Source of the DNA: Calditrichota bacterium
GTDB taxonomy: Bacteria; Electryoneota; AABM5-125-24; Hatepunaeales; Hatepunaeaceae
Direction: 5' to 3'
NCBI GenBank assembly: GCA_018644935.1
Contig: JABGPL010000008.1
Location: 1 to 64,000 of the forward strand
Length of the DNA: 64,000 bases
The notes beneath the pieces are model-generated. The model did no database searches, was not told where the DNA came from, and saw nothing but the letters and a program-made list of their open reading frames with translations. Made by a program: the position numbers and the translations under genes. Below, piece by piece: positions 55,525 through 63,890 of the stretch (its first letter is position 1; each line of letters begins with the position of its first letter).

Positions 55525-56463
55525 ATGATTGAGATTAGCCATCTTAACAAGATTTATGGTATGCAACGCGCGGTGGATGACATCTCGTTCAATGTTGAGA
55601 AAGGTGAGATTGTTGGATTTCTTGGACCAAATGGTGCTGGAAAAACAACTACTATGAAAATGATCACCTGTTTTATGCCGCCCACATCAGGTAGTATTCT
55701 GGTGGACGGAATGTCCGTTGAGGAACAATCCCTGGATATTCGCAAAAGGATAGGGTATTTACCGGAGTTAAATCCGCTCTATCTCGATATGAACGTCATT
55801 GATTTTCTCGCCTACATTGCTGAATTGCGAAACATTGAGAAAGCACAACGAAGCAAACGCGTCCGCGAAATAGTAGATGTCTGCGCACTCGGAGAGGTTC
55901 TGCATAAGGACATCAATCAACTTTCAAAGGGTTATAAGCAGCGTGTTGGTCTTGCTCAGGCGATGATCCATGATCCCGACATCCTGATTTTAGATGAGCC
56001 AACAATCGGTCTCGATCCTAATCAAGTTGTTGATATTCGAAGGTTGATCAAACAGCTTGGCCGTGAAAAAACCGTTATTCTCTCAACCCACATTCTGACT
56101 GAAGTACAGGCAACTTGCGACCGCGCGGTTATCATTAACCGTGGGAAGATAGTCGCTGATGCTACCATTTCAGAATTGCAGCGTGGCGCTGAAAAGCATA
56201 ATGTCATCGAAATCGAAATCGGTGATGCATCAGATGCAATTGTTGATAAATTCTCAGCAATTGATGGAGTTGATGAGGTGCGAGAGATTTTCCCTGATGG
56301 ATCATCTGTCGGACGCAATTTCCGAATATCAACACAAAGCACCATTGATCCCCGTCGTGATATATTCCAGGTGGTTGTCGATAACAATTGTGTAATACTC
56401 GGAATGGAACGTCAGGTTCGTAGCCTTGAGGAAGTGTTCCACAAATTGACTATGCAGAATTAA
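55525..56463 (+). CDS. gldA: ABC transporter ATP-binding protein, GldA-like
   Basis: 312 residues from ATG 55525 (GAGG at 55516-55519); GTG 55519 is an alternative. Walker A GPNGAGKTTT (about 37-46), Q-loop region GYLPELNPLY, signature LSKGYKQRVGLAQ, Walker B ILILDEPTIGLDP and the switch His in LSTHIL are all present. A C-terminal regulatory extension of about 80 residues follows. It lies in an operon with an ABC-2 permease, a GldG-type auxiliary protein and DUF4340. In Flavobacterium GldA/F/G are linked to gliding; in most other bacteria this set has no known substrate. Confidence 0.9.
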   Translation: MIEISHLNKIYGMQRAVDDISFNVEKGEIVGFLGPNGAGKTTTMKMITCFMPPTSGSILVDGMSVEEQSLDIRKRIGYLPELNPLYLDMNVIDFLAYIAELRNIEKAQRSKRVREIVDVCALGEVLHKDINQLSKGYKQRVGLAQAMIHDPDILILDEPTIGLDPNQVVDIRRLIKQLGREKTVILSTHILTEVQATCDRAVIINRGKIVADATISELQRGAEKHNVIEIEIGDASDAIVDKFSAIDGVDEVREIFPDGSSVGRNFRISTQSTIDPRRDIFQVVVDNNCVILGMERQVRSLEEVFHKLTMQN

Positions 56464-56475
56464 GCGAGGATATAA

Positions 56476-57186
56476 ATGCGAAACATTTGGGCTATATTTA
56501 AGCGTGAACTAAGGGCGTATTTCGACTCGCCAACTGCCTATGTGGTGATCATTGTTTTTCTGCTCATCACCGGGTGGTTTTTCACAACAAACTTCTTCCT
56601 GGTCGCTCAGGCAGATATGAGGGTCGCGTTCGGGATAATCCCGTTCGTGTTTATTTTCATAACACCAGCGATCACGATGCGATTAATTTCCGAAGAACGA
56701 AAAGCCGGCACAATTGAACTGCTGGTTACAATGCCGATTACAGATGCTGAAGTGATCGTCGGTAAATATCTCGCAGCACTTGCGCTGTTGATTTCAATGC
56801 TGATACCTACAATAGTATATACTGTAATAGTCGCAATCCTCGGTGATATAGATATGGGACCGGTGATTGGTGGGTATATGGGATTGGCACTTATGGGTGC
56901 CGGTTATCTCGCCATCGGTACATTCGGTTCAAGTATGACAGAAAATCAGGTCGTAGCATACATCACAAGTTGGTTGATGGTCTTTGCATTCTTCCTGATG
57001 GATAAAATGTTATTTATCCTTCCAAACTGGTTGGTAACCCCGGTTGAATACCTTTCAATAGAGTACCATTTTCAGAATATCTCCCGCGGTGTCATTGACT
57101 CACGGGACTTGATATACTACTTGTCACTGGTTGTCTTAACCCTGATGCTTGCTTCCAGATCTCTGGCTGCAAGACGATGGCGATAG
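56476..57186 (+). CDS. gldF: ABC-2 type permease, GldF-like
   Basis: 236 residues with six expected membrane helices. The N-terminal FKRELRAYFDSPTAYVVI and the amphipathic element RLISEERKAGTIELLVTMPI are hallmarks of this permease type. It is 12 bp after gldA. It ends directly before AGGAGG, the ribosome site of the next gene. It probably forms the membrane part of a GldA-F transporter. Confidence 0.9.
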   Translation: MRNIWAIFKRELRAYFDSPTAYVVIIVFLLITGWFFTTNFFLVAQADMRVAFGIIPFVFIFITPAITMRLISEERKAGTIELLVTMPITDAEVIVGKYLAALALLISMLIPTIVYTVIVAILGDIDMGPVIGGYMGLALMGAGYLAIGTFGSSMTENQVVAYITSWLMVFAFFLMDKMLFILPNWLVTPVEYLSIEYHFQNISRGVIDSRDLIYYLSLVVLTLMLASRSLAARRWR

Positions 57187-57199
57187 GAGGAATGCACTG

Positions 57200-58822
57200 A
57201 TGAATAATAAAAACAGCAGCTTCTTCTCACCGATTGCCGTTCTCTTGATAGTCGCTAATCTGGTGGTGTTGAACATATGGACATCCCGCATGTTCGGTCG
57301 AATTGATTTGACCGAAAACAAGGTTTATACCTTATCGGATGTCACGAAAGAAATCATTCGCGAACTTGAAGAACCCCTGACAATTAAAGCCTATTTCACC
57401 AAGGATCTCCCAGCGCCTTACAATAATATATCACGATATGTTGAAGATCAACTGGCTGAAATGAAGGCTTATGGAAAGGGAAAATTCCGCTTCGAATTCC
57501 TCGATCCCGAGGATGAAGAAGATCTGAAGAAAGAAGCAGAGAGTTTCCGTCTTGAGCCGATGCAGGTCAACGAGGTTCGCAAGGACAAGGTTCAGTATAA
57601 GCTCGCATATATGGGTATGGCGCTGATCTATGAGGATCGCCAGGAAGTGATCCCGATGGTTCAGTCACTCGCGAACATTGAGTACGAGATACTAACTAAG
57701 ATTAAGAGGGTTACCTCAGATGAGGAAATAACAATCGGTTTTCTTGAAGGTCATGAAGAGGCATCACTGCGTGAGAGCATGACCAGTCTTGACCGTGAAC
57801 TTCGCAAGATGTATGAATTGAAACCAGTTAGTCTTGCTGGTCGCAGCGATGTGCCGGATGATATAGATCTTCTCTGTATTATCGGACCCTTGACGGACAT
57901 TCCTGAAACTGAAAAGTTTATGATTGACCAGTTCCTGATGCGTGGTGGGAAATTGTTGATGGCTTACAACAATGTCAAAACAGATATTGCACAGATGCAA
58001 GCTCAGCGTAGCCCTCTGCGTCTCGATCCATGGACGGAAAACTATGGTTTCAAGATAACAGACCAACTCGTCATGGACAGAAGTGCACCGACAATGCCTT
58101 TCCAGACAATGGGAAGATACGGTCGTCAAATCGCAATGGTTGTGTATCCATTATTCCCGGAGATCATGACATTCAACCGGGATGTTATGGCAACTTCAGC
58201 GTTGCGTCAGGTACGGATGTATTTCCCGAGTCCGATTGACACAACAATTGCAGGTGAACTTGATTCAGTAGCCATTACGCCACTGGTTTATACTTCACCC
58301 AAATCAGCGGTGATGTTAGCACCTTACGATATCAATCCGCTGACCCAGCGCAGTATGAATGACTGGAATCAGGGACCATATGCATTAGGTGTGGTACTTC
58401 AGGGTAAATTTGACAGTTATTTCGTAGATAAAGAAATCCCTGTAACCGAAGAAGGTGAACCTGTTTCTGATGTTGAGATTATCACTTCATCACCGGATAC
58501 GCGGATTATCGTCCTTAGTGATGCTTTCTTTATTCAAGATCAATACCTGGTTCCCGGGCTCGATAACCTGACAATGGCACTTAATATGATTGACTGGATG
58601 GTTCAGGATGAGCGATTGATTTCAATTCGTTCACGTGAAGTTTCCAGCCGGCCAATTGGCGAGGTTTCCGATACGGTAAGACGAACCGTTAAATATACAA
58701 GCCTGATTTTACCACCATTTTTAGTTGCTCTGTTTGGTCTGATGCGATGGAGATTGCGGAGTGCGCGTAGAAAAGCACTTTCAATGCAAACTGGAAGTAC
58801 GAGGATAGGAGGTGAAAACTGA
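57200..58822 (+). CDS. gldG: GldG-type ABC auxiliary protein
   Basis: 540 residues from ATG 57200, with AGGAGG at 57185-57190; a longer frame from 57149 overlaps gldF. An N-terminal helix (about 12-30: IAVLLIVANLVVLNIW) is followed by a large periplasmic domain with RIDLTENKVYTLSDVTKEII and ITIGFLEGHEEASL, the usual start of the GldG/ABC-auxiliary family. A C-terminal helix (about 500-520) and basic tail close it. It overlaps the next start by 1 bp (TGATG). Confidence 0.88.
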   Translation: MNNKNSSFFSPIAVLLIVANLVVLNIWTSRMFGRIDLTENKVYTLSDVTKEIIRELEEPLTIKAYFTKDLPAPYNNISRYVEDQLAEMKAYGKGKFRFEFLDPEDEEDLKKEAESFRLEPMQVNEVRKDKVQYKLAYMGMALIYEDRQEVIPMVQSLANIEYEILTKIKRVTSDEEITIGFLEGHEEASLRESMTSLDRELRKMYELKPVSLAGRSDVPDDIDLLCIIGPLTDIPETEKFMIDQFLMRGGKLLMAYNNVKTDIAQMQAQRSPLRLDPWTENYGFKITDQLVMDRSAPTMPFQTMGRYGRQIAMVVYPLFPEIMTFNRDVMATSALRQVRMYFPSPIDTTIAGELDSVAITPLVYTSPKSAVMLAPYDINPLTQRSMNDWNQGPYALGVVLQGKFDSYFVDKEIPVTEEGEPVSDVEIITSSPDTRIIVLSDAFFIQDQYLVPGLDNLTMALNMIDWMVQDERLISIRSREVSSRPIGEVSDTVRRTVKYTSLILPPFLVALFGLMRWRLRSARRKALSMQTGSTRIGGEN

Positions 58823-59811
58823 TGAAACGCCCAATAACAATGTTGAGTATAATTCTGGTTATCCAGATCATCATAATGCTCCTCGTCTCAACGGACACAA
58901 ATAAAGTTACCAAAAAAGAAGCCTTCCTGAAATCGGATACATCTCGGGTTGATTACATCAAAATCCAGAATGAACATGGCGAGCTCGTAATGAAACGCTT
59001 TGGTATGACCTGGAAAATAACCGAACCGATTGAGTGGAAAGCCAATTCGAGCTACATTAAAACACTGCTTGAAAAAATGGCCGAGCTGAAGTTGGAATCT
59101 GCAATTACGAGTAATGAGGATAAGTATGTGTTATACGAACTCGATGGTGCAGTCGCTAAGTATATCGAGATCGGTGAAGAAGGCGGAGTCATTGACAAGT
59201 TCTACTGTGGCAAGCCTTCTGAAAACTATAAGCACACATATGTCAGGCAAGCTGATTCGGACGAAGTCTGGATGGTTTCCGGCAGTCCCCGCTCATCTTT
59301 TACTCGCGAGCCATCGATGTGGCGAGACAAAGGCATTCTTGCACTTGACAAAACCATGATTGAGCAGATCAAACTGAAATTCCCGAATGAGGTCATCACA
59401 CTCAACCGAGTGATAGACACCGGAGGCGATAGCGATTCCGGGTTTGTCATGCCGGACACAAGCTGGATGGCAACAAAGCGTAATGGTGAATCATTTGAAC
59501 CAGTCGAAAAGGCAACAAACCGTATCTTAAATACACTCAAACGCCTGAACGCGATGAAGTTCATGGATGCACCGACTGACACAATCCCTGATTTCTCAAA
59601 CCCTGAGTTTACAATCGAAGTTTACCTCGAAGGCGACCAGAAAGAAGTCCTCGACTTCATTCCCAAAGCCGATGAGGAAACCCGATATGTTGCCAGACAC
59701 AACGGCGAGGAGAGCACAGTTTTCGTCATCTATCAGAGCACCGTTAAGAATCTGAAAAAAGACGAAGATGCGCTGAAGGGTATTGAGAAGAAGGAAGAAC
59801 CGGAATTTTAA
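58822..59811 (+). CDS. DUF4340-domain membrane protein
   Basis: 329 residues: an N-terminal helix (about 6-24) and a periplasmic domain with the DUF4340 features (VDYIKIQNEHGELVMKRFGM, WKITEPIEWKAN, then YCGKPSENYKHTYVRQADSD). Members of this family are nearly always next to GldG-type genes and may be part of the transporter. It starts at ATG 58822, coupled to the GldG stop. It is followed by a palindrome and a terminator. Confidence 0.87.
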   Translation: MKRPITMLSIILVIQIIIMLLVSTDTNKVTKKEAFLKSDTSRVDYIKIQNEHGELVMKRFGMTWKITEPIEWKANSSYIKTLLEKMAELKLESAITSNEDKYVLYELDGAVAKYIEIGEEGGVIDKFYCGKPSENYKHTYVRQADSDEVWMVSGSPRSSFTREPSMWRDKGILALDKTMIEQIKLKFPNEVITLNRVIDTGGDSDSGFVMPDTSWMATKRNGESFEPVEKATNRILNTLKRLNAMKFMDAPTDTIPDFSNPEFTIEVYLEGDQKEVLDFIPKADEETRYVARHNGEESTVFVIYQSTVKNLKKDEDALKGIEKKEEPEF

Positions 59812-59820
59812 GTAAGACTC

Positions 59821-59843
59821 TCGCTCCCACGCTCCAGCGTGGT
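59821..59843. repeat. Palindromic intergenic element 3
   Basis: Stem CCACGCT (59827-59833) / AGCGTGG (59836-59842) with a 2-nt loop, within CGCTCCCACGCTCCAGCGTGG. It resembles a widespread CCCACGCTC..GCGTGGG palindrome (recollection). It lies directly downstream of the DUF4340 gene. Confidence 0.6.
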
Positions 59844-59867
59844 AATGAAGTTATAGAAGTTTCAGAG

Positions 59868-59905
59868 AAAACGGGACGCCATTGTTTGGCGTCCCGTTTT
59901 CTTTT
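59868..59905. terminator. Intrinsic terminator of the gld operon
   Basis: A perfect 13-bp stem AAAACGGGACGCC (59868-59880) / GGCGTCCCGTTTT (59888-59900) with a 7-nt loop, then CTTTTG. The A and T tracts on both sides let it serve the minus-strand ric gene too. Confidence 0.88.
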
Positions 59906-60176
59906 GTAACCATTCCAAAGTTCATCTGGTCAATATGGCGTTTCTTATAAGTAACGCAAACTGTCTGTGTGGACAGGGCTATTTATTGCTCAGGTGTCTT
60001 TGTTTGCAAATTTTTCATAAACTTGTACATAAAGCATCTTCGAGAATCATTCTGTAAAGAAACATGGGCAATAAGTAGCCCATGCCACCCGATCCAAAAC
60101 GCATGTCTTTCAAGAAATGCCATGAGACACATCAGATGTTCAGGTTAACTTTGGACATTGTCTTTTCTCACCAGGA
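59906..60176. other. 271-bp gap without recognised features
   Basis: Convergent gap between the gld terminator and the ric stop. It is AT-rich, and only a weak CTGTC/GACAG stem near 59961-59977 was seen. Confidence 0.5.
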
Positions 60177-60836
60177 TTACTGACCCAATGCTCTGGGAAA
60201 CAGGATATTATTTTCAAGATGAATGTGCTCCATCATGTCTTTCTCAAGCTGTTCCAAGGAAAGGTACAGCTCTCGCCAGGTGGCACATGCGTGGTCTGGC
60301 AAATCAAAATTATTTGTCAACTCACGAGTTATTCCAAGATTTTTGCCGAGATCTTCATGATCTTGAACTAAGACCTTGATAGACATGTTCGCATTTGATC
60401 CTTTGGAATTTCTTATTAATGGGAAGAGAATCTGTTCCTCTTTAATGAGATGTTCATTGACCTCTTCGTGGATGTTTGAGATATGGTGTGCAAGACCTTT
60501 TGGGACATCCGGTTTTTCCGCATGCGCAGCTTCGACTTTTTGTGCGAGCTCCAACAAACGAGGCAGCTCTTCCTTTATAGGCACGTGAAAGGTCCCGATG
60601 ATGTGGTCAATCAATGTGTCTAATGGCTGGTCACTCCAAAGCACGTTTGAATTACCTTTTGATCCCTCTCGCTCGATTTCTGCGATTATTGCCTTTGGAT
60701 CTAATCCTTGTTCTGAACATGCAAATTCCAGAGTCTGGCTGCCTCCGCAGCAAAAGTCCATACGATATCTATGAAAAACTTTTGCAGCTGAAGGTAATTC
60801 TGCCACCATATCACCGATTCTGTTTGTTGTATTCAT
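60177..60836 (-). CDS. ric: Iron-sulfur cluster repair di-iron protein (RIC/YtfE/ScdA)
   Basis: 219 residues. The N-terminal ScdA-type domain has YRMDFCCGGSQTLEFAC (about 24-40, with the CC pair). The hemerythrin-like domain holds the di-iron ligands: His in LIDHIIGTFH (about 76), HHISNIHEEVNEHLIKEE (about 117-134, several His plus Glu), DHEDLGK and MEHIHLENNILFP. The family repairs iron-sulfur clusters after nitric oxide or oxidative damage and may release NO from iron-nitrosyl stores. The start is ATG 60836 with AGGAAG just upstream. A sigma54 promoter and three operators lie in the 166-bp divergent gap with the NorR-type gene. Confidence 0.93.
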   Translation of the reverse strand: MNTTNRIGDMVAELPSAAKVFHRYRMDFCCGGSQTLEFACSEQGLDPKAIIAEIEREGSKGNSNVLWSDQPLDTLIDHIIGTFHVPIKEELPRLLELAQKVEAAHAEKPDVPKGLAHHISNIHEEVNEHLIKEEQILFPLIRNSKGSNANMSIKVLVQDHEDLGKNLGITRELTNNFDLPDHACATWRELYLSLEQLEKDMMEHIHLENNILFPRALGQ

Positions 60837-60885
60837 TTTTCTTCCTTTTTGTGAATTTATGCTTTCGTTACTGAGCTATATTTAT

Positions 60886-60900
60886 GCAATAGGCATGCCA
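60886..60900 (-). promoter_or_regulatory. Sigma54 (-24/-12) promoter for ric
   Basis: Read on the minus strand, TGGCAT-N5-TTGC, one base off the TGGCAC-N5-TTGC consensus. The -24 part is at 60900-60895 and the -12 part at 60889-60886. Transcription would start near 60875, about 39 bp before the ric ATG. It is oriented towards ric and away from the operators, as required for enhancer activation. Confidence 0.8.
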
Positions 60901-60938
60901 TCTTCTATGATGCTGATTAATAACGATATAATTATTAC

Positions 60939-60955
60939 GTTGTCAAAATATCAAC
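60939..60955. promoter_or_regulatory. NorR-type operator 1
   Basis: Inverted repeat GTTGTCAAAATATCAAC, i.e. GTTG-N9-CAAC. It contains the GT-N7-AC-like spacing reported for NorR sites. It is about 64-80 bp upstream of the predicted ric start. Confidence 0.75.
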
Positions 60956-60964
60956 AATTCATTA

Positions 60965-60981
60965 GTTGACATTATGACAAC
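60965..60981. promoter_or_regulatory. NorR-type operator 2
   Basis: Inverted repeat GTTGACATTATGACAAC, again GTTG-N9-CAAC, centred 26 bp from operator 1. Confidence 0.75.
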
Positions 60982-60984
60982 TAT

Positions 60985-61001
60985 GTTGTAACTTTTACAA
61001 C
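60985..61001. promoter_or_regulatory. NorR-type operator 3, touching the norR start codon
   Basis: Inverted repeat GTTGTAACTTTTACAAC, GTTG-N9-CAAC, centred 20 bp from operator 2 and ending one base before the ATG at 61003. It occupies the place where a Shine-Dalgarno would be. Confidence 0.75.
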
Positions 61002-61002
61002 T

Positions 61003-62553
61003 ATGAATGAGTTTAATGCAATTGTTTCAGTCGCGACCGATCTGACATCCCTCATCACTGCCGAGGATCGATATGTGAGATTACTCAAGGCTATAAAGAA
61101 GGTGATCCCCTATCACGCTGCAGCTATCTTGAGATACGATAAAGACACGCTGCTCCCATTGGTCGCCAACGGCTTAACCGATGATGTAATTGGAAGACGC
61201 TTCTTATTAAAGGAGCATCCTCGGTTGGACATCATCTGCAAATCTTCAAAACCTGTAAAGTTTCCTGCTGATAGCAATTTACCTGACCCATTTGATGGTA
61301 TGATTTCAGTGGAGGCTGGTAAATTTCAACAGGTTCACGCTTGTCTGGGGTGTCCCCTAATAGTCAATGGTAAACTAATAGGCGTGCTCACTGCGGATGC
61401 CTTTAACCCAAATGTATTCGATAAAATCAGTGCTGAGTTTTTGTCAGCTATTAGTGCTCTGGCAGCAGAAAGCTTGCGAACAGCAGATCTTATTAATGCC
61501 CTTGAAGATGCCGCAAAACATCAGGGCTTGATTGCTCGTGATTTAATGCGGGATGTGAAACTTCATCGGGGGAGTGATTTGATAGGGATAAGTTCGGGAA
61601 TAAACAAGTTACGTGAAGAGATAGATTTGGTAGCCTGTTCTGATTTTTCGGTGTTGATAATGGGCGAAACAGGGGTTGGAAAGGAATTAGTAGCTAGAGC
61701 TATTCATCAGTCTTCTCACAGAAAATCAGATCCGATGATTTACATAAATTGTGCTGCACTTCCCGAGTCACTCACTGAAAGCGAATTGTTTGGACACATC
61801 AAAGGTGCTTTCACAGGAGCGACTGAAGATCGTTCCGGTAAATTTGAGATCGCTGATGGAGGGACTCTTCTTCTGGATGAAATTGGTGAACTGTCTGTTT
61901 TGGCACAGCCCAAGCTGCTTCGAACTTTGCAGGACGGTGAAATCCAACGGATAGGAAGTGAAAGAACAAAGAAAGTAGATGTCCGCGTTTTAGCTGCAAC
62001 CAATAGAAATCTTGTAGAAGAGGTAAGGAAGGGCAAGTTCAGAGCTGATTTATTTCACAGACTCAATGTCTATCCGATAATTATTCCTCCGTTGCGAGAT
62101 CGCAAGGATGACATTCCTCTGCTTTCTGGATATTTTTGTGATATTACCCGTCGACGAATTGGATCAGGACCTATTCGTATTGTTCAAGATGCGCTTGATG
62201 ACTTGAAAAACTATCCATGGCCTGGCAATGTTAGAGAGCTTGGGAATGTGATATCACGGGCTGCCTTAAAAGCTACCACTAATGTCAATCCTGGTGAGCA
62301 GGTATTAATCAGATCGCACCATCTGGGTTCAGACTTTGAAAATATTGATTCTTCCGTTGTTCTACCAGGCGTTGTATCCACTATAACTCCTACTGGTTCG
62401 GTGAATATGAGAGAAGAAATTCGCACTTTTCAGAGTAGTTTAATATCTCGAGCCCTTGCAAATTCCGATGGCAATTGGGCCGCTGCCGCCCGGTCCTTAG
62501 GTCTGCAAAGAAGCAATCTGCATCATCTGGCAGAAAGACTTGGGATGAAGTAG
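61003..62553 (+). CDS. norR: NorR-type nitric oxide-responsive sigma54 activator
   Basis: 516 residues. The GAF domain (about 18-165) keeps the NorR iron-site pattern: IGRRFLLKEHPRL, FPADSNLPDPFDG (the Asp pair) and VHACLGCPL (the Cys). In E. coli NorR these hold a mononuclear iron that binds NO. The AAA+ domain has GETGVGKE near 221, GAFTGA near 268, TLLLDEIGEL and PWPGNVRELGN. The C-terminal Fis-type HTH is NWAAAARSLGLQRSNLHHLA. ATG 61003 is fixed by an upstream in-frame TGA at 60967 and the absence of other starts; no Shine-Dalgarno is visible. It is divergent from ric with three operators between, so it probably activates ric and may limit its own expression. Confidence 0.93.
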   Translation: MNEFNAIVSVATDLTSLITAEDRYVRLLKAIKKVIPYHAAAILRYDKDTLLPLVANGLTDDVIGRRFLLKEHPRLDIICKSSKPVKFPADSNLPDPFDGMISVEAGKFQQVHACLGCPLIVNGKLIGVLTADAFNPNVFDKISAEFLSAISALAAESLRTADLINALEDAAKHQGLIARDLMRDVKLHRGSDLIGISSGINKLREEIDLVACSDFSVLIMGETGVGKELVARAIHQSSHRKSDPMIYINCAALPESLTESELFGHIKGAFTGATEDRSGKFEIADGGTLLLDEIGELSVLAQPKLLRTLQDGEIQRIGSERTKKVDVRVLAATNRNLVEEVRKGKFRADLFHRLNVYPIIIPPLRDRKDDIPLLSGYFCDITRRRIGSGPIRIVQDALDDLKNYPWPGNVRELGNVISRAALKATTNVNPGEQVLIRSHHLGSDFENIDSSVVLPGVVSTITPTGSVNMREEIRTFQSSLISRALANSDGNWAAAARSLGLQRSNLHHLAERLGMK

Positions 62554-62636
62554 CCTTTAACAAGCAGTTGTGCCGCCAAAGATCTCTCATGCCGATTTTT
62601 AGGATGTTCCCGGGATGCAAGTTCCCAGGCTACAAA

Positions 62637-62662
62637 GCTGGCAGAGGATGGCGTCTGCCAGC
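62637..62662. repeat. Palindromic intergenic element 4
   Basis: A perfect 9-bp stem GCTGGCAGA (62637-62645) / TCTGCCAGC (62654-62662) with loop GGATGGCG. It is preceded by a GC-rich GTTCCCGGGATGCAAGTTCC segment. It lies in the convergent gap between norR and the phosphotransferase gene and may also act as a transcription stop. Confidence 0.65.
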
Positions 62663-62675
62663 ACGATTATATTAC

Positions 62676-63479
62676 TTATCCAGCCCATTCAGGCAGAACT
62701 CGCTCGAAGTAGTCGTAGTGATCCAGTATCGTTTGCATCCTGGTCTCCATATGCTTCAAGGTATGGGGGTGGAATTCAAGTGTCCAGACTATTGAGGATA
62801 TTACACTCATTGCGATGTATACGGAAATTTGCAAACATTCCGTGTCTTTGAGACATCTTTTGCCGAAATATTCATCAATCTGCCCACGTGCAAACGCTTT
62901 ACTTACCGGCCATGTAAACCACTCCAATTTCACAAACTCCTGGAGATGGTCGCCCCAATCATATCGGTTGAAGTCAATAATACCCGAATATCCCCCCTCG
63001 TTGATGATGATATTTCCCAGATGGAAGTCATCATGTTGCAGGCAGTCTCTATCTGCTTCGGTTGCGTCGTATTGAGTCTTTATGAAACGCAACACTTTCT
63101 CGTCGTTCTTGAATCTGTAACTCTGCCTGAGATATCGACTGACATATCGCTCATGTTTTATCCATTTCCGTTCTTTCCAGTTTTTTGTATCACGGCTGAG
63201 GCTGTTGATCTGCTTTAGATCTTTTCCAGCATCAACCCCAATCTGGTATTGGATTTCTTCGGGCATTGAAGCAATGTTGCGTTCAGCGTCACTTCCAGGC
63301 AGGTATGAGTATACGGCGCAAACGCTTTCCTGTTCTTCATTCGAAAATATATCGATTGGTTTATTGCATCGCACACCTTTTGCATACAGCTTCTTGATCA
63401 ATTCAAACTCAGTTATCTTACTGTCGATTGATTTTATTGCCGACAAGCGTAACAGATAGTCGTTCTCGTCGATTGTCAT
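62676..63479 (-). CDS. Aminoglycoside phosphotransferase-family kinase, N-terminus interrupted by an in-frame stop
   Basis: 267 residues from ATG 63479. The kinase catalytic loop is LQHDDFHLGNII (Asp/His/Asn of HxDxHxxN) near 150 and the metal-binding GIIDFNRYDWGD near 167, as in APH/choline-kinase-like enzymes. The substrate is unknown; resistance should not be assumed. The same frame continues upstream (GSIRELQLIERGFSNEQKFK), clearly the missing glycine-rich N-lobe, up to ATG 63584. A TAA at 63540-63542 interrupts it after MHEIDHFKPLIEKR. AGGGAG lies just after the stop. The gene is either a fresh pseudogene, a sequencing error, or initiates after the stop at a rare codon such as CTG. Confidence 0.75.
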   Translation of the reverse strand: MTIDENDYLLRLSAIKSIDSKITEFELIKKLYAKGVRCNKPIDIFSNEEQESVCAVYSYLPGSDAERNIASMPEEIQYQIGVDAGKDLKQINSLSRDTKNWKERKWIKHERYVSRYLRQSYRFKNDEKVLRFIKTQYDATEADRDCLQHDDFHLGNIIINEGGYSGIIDFNRYDWGDHLQEFVKLEWFTWPVSKAFARGQIDEYFGKRCLKDTECLQISVYIAMSVISSIVWTLEFHPHTLKHMETRMQTILDHYDYFERVLPEWAG

Positions 63480-63629
63480 CTTGAACTTTTGTTCGTTAGA
63501 GAAACCTCTCTCAATCAGCTGTAACTCCCTGATTGAACCTTAACGTTTCTCGATAAGTGGTTTGAAATGGTCTATTTCGTGCATAGTTTTTTTGTGGTTA
63601 GGGGTGCTGTTTGTTTGTGTATGTTATTG

Positions 63630-63890
63630 TCATTGTTTTATTGTTTGGTGTTTTATTACGAAGGTCGGTTGCTGTGAACCATTATAGAAAGTATGAAACA
63701 ACAATCCACCAAACAAGCTCCCACCATAAATCAGCCCTCTGCGTATCCACTCCGCATCAAGCACATTTCCATAGAACAAATTGAAGACCGGACCACTAAA
63801 ACTGGCTGTAAAAACTATCCCAGTATTTCCGAGAATTGGCATAAAGAAGTTTCGAGTTTTCTCGAAATGATATCCCAGGAAAATGCCCAT
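63630..63890 (-). pseudogene. Membrane-protein fragment at the window edge
   Basis: 86 codons from ATG 63890 with hydrophobic stretches (MPILGNTGIVFTASFSGPVF and RRGLIYGGSLFGGLLFHTFY). In the adjacent frame upstream, an open stretch reaches the window end and reads DVTQKIKVAVIMATV just before this segment. A one-base change in the TTTT run near 63896 would join it to SMGIFLGYHF. This suggests one membrane protein broken by a frameshift, or a misread homopolymer. The family is unknown; a chance open frame cannot be excluded. Confidence 0.35.
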
